Positions 44,934 through 45,056 of a stretch of 45,056 nt of DNA are shown piece after piece. The position numbers and the translations under genes were made by a program. Each line of letters starts with the position of its first letter. Positions within the stretch are counted from its first letter, which is position 1. Source of the DNA: Ignavibacteriota bacterium (GTDB lineage Bacteria; Bacteroidota; Ignavibacteria; Tepidaquicellales; OLB5); the NCBI GenBank assembly GCA_003820375.1, contig RPQH01000031.1, positions 1 to 45,056 of the forward strand. The letters run 5' to 3'. The notes beneath the pieces are model-generated. The model was not told the DNA's origin. It did no database searches and saw only the letters and a program-made list of their open reading frames with translations.

Positions 44934-45056
44934 ACTCTAAACACTCTAAACACTCTAAACACTCTAAACACTCTAAACACTCTAAACACTCTAAACACTC
45001 TAAACACTCTAAACACTCTAAACACTCTAAACACTCTAAACACTCTAAACACTCTA
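44934..45056. repeat. 9-bp tandem array (ACTCTAAAC), at least 13.6 perfect copies, continues past the window
   Basis: 123 bp of perfect repeats run to the window edge, so the true length is unknown. The direction of the shared pattern is opposite to that of the adjacent TTTRTAAAG array. Confidence 0.97.

Noticed and set aside
44827..45056. CRISPR array
   Set aside because: The repeat unit is 9 bp with no spacers and no cas-like gene in the window. These are simple tandem repeats.

Overview
The window is an AT-rich bacterial chromosome segment. It most likely comes from the Bacteroidota/Chlorobiota/Ignavibacteriota assemblage, with an Ignavibacteria-like lineage as my best guess. The evidence is about ten proteins ending in a type A type IX secretion (T9SS) sorting domain (a YPNPFNP-type motif, a short beta-sandwich, then SG[VI]YFY and a final K-K-M-[IV]-L-[IV]-K), weak or absent Shine-Dalgarno sites, several TTG starts, and A/T-rich spacers.

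Positions 1-27,000 are a block of secreted and surface proteins, mostly on the minus strand. It holds beta-propeller (BNR/Asp-box) proteins, a large parallel beta-helix protein, a subtilisin-type protease, a TIM-barrel glycosidase-like protein, a second possible glycosidase, a choice-of-anchor-V-like protein with a Cys-x-Cys-His motif, one lipoprotein and one stray methyltransferase. Most end in the T9SS domain and would be exported by a T9SS encoded elsewhere. Three are damaged: the first gene has lost its 5' end, the 842-3298 gene is separated from its sorting domain by a stop and a frameshift, and the 9932-12535 propeller gene ends without a sorting domain exactly where a 9-bp tandem array begins. 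The region from 18,959 to 21,781 is rich in repeats: an octamer array, a mirrored pair of 67-bp palindromic elements, degenerate repeats and hairpins.

Positions 27,000-45,056 are more ordinary. They contain small lipoproteins, an alpha/beta hydrolase, a GNAT-methyltransferase pair, feoAB (ferrous iron uptake) divergent from a pyrimidine-nucleoside phosphorylase-nuclease pair with an FNR/CRP-like palindrome between them, an outer-membrane barrel, a small membrane protein, a CopB-type metal ATPase, a LolC/E-LolD type ABC transporter, a TonB-receptor-like barrel, and a methyltransferase-glycosyltransferase 9 pair.

The most unusual theme is a set of short tandem arrays, of period 9 and period 8, lying in gaps and often touching a stop codon (9902, 28568, 38768, 40878, 44827, 44934). 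When the 9-bp units are written on one strand and phased, all fit a loose pattern WCYYTRNRN, suggesting one diversifying repeat family. At three genes the array abuts or contains the stop codon, and at two of them it may have changed the protein's C-terminus. No RNA genes, insertion sequences or CRISPR arrays were recognised.
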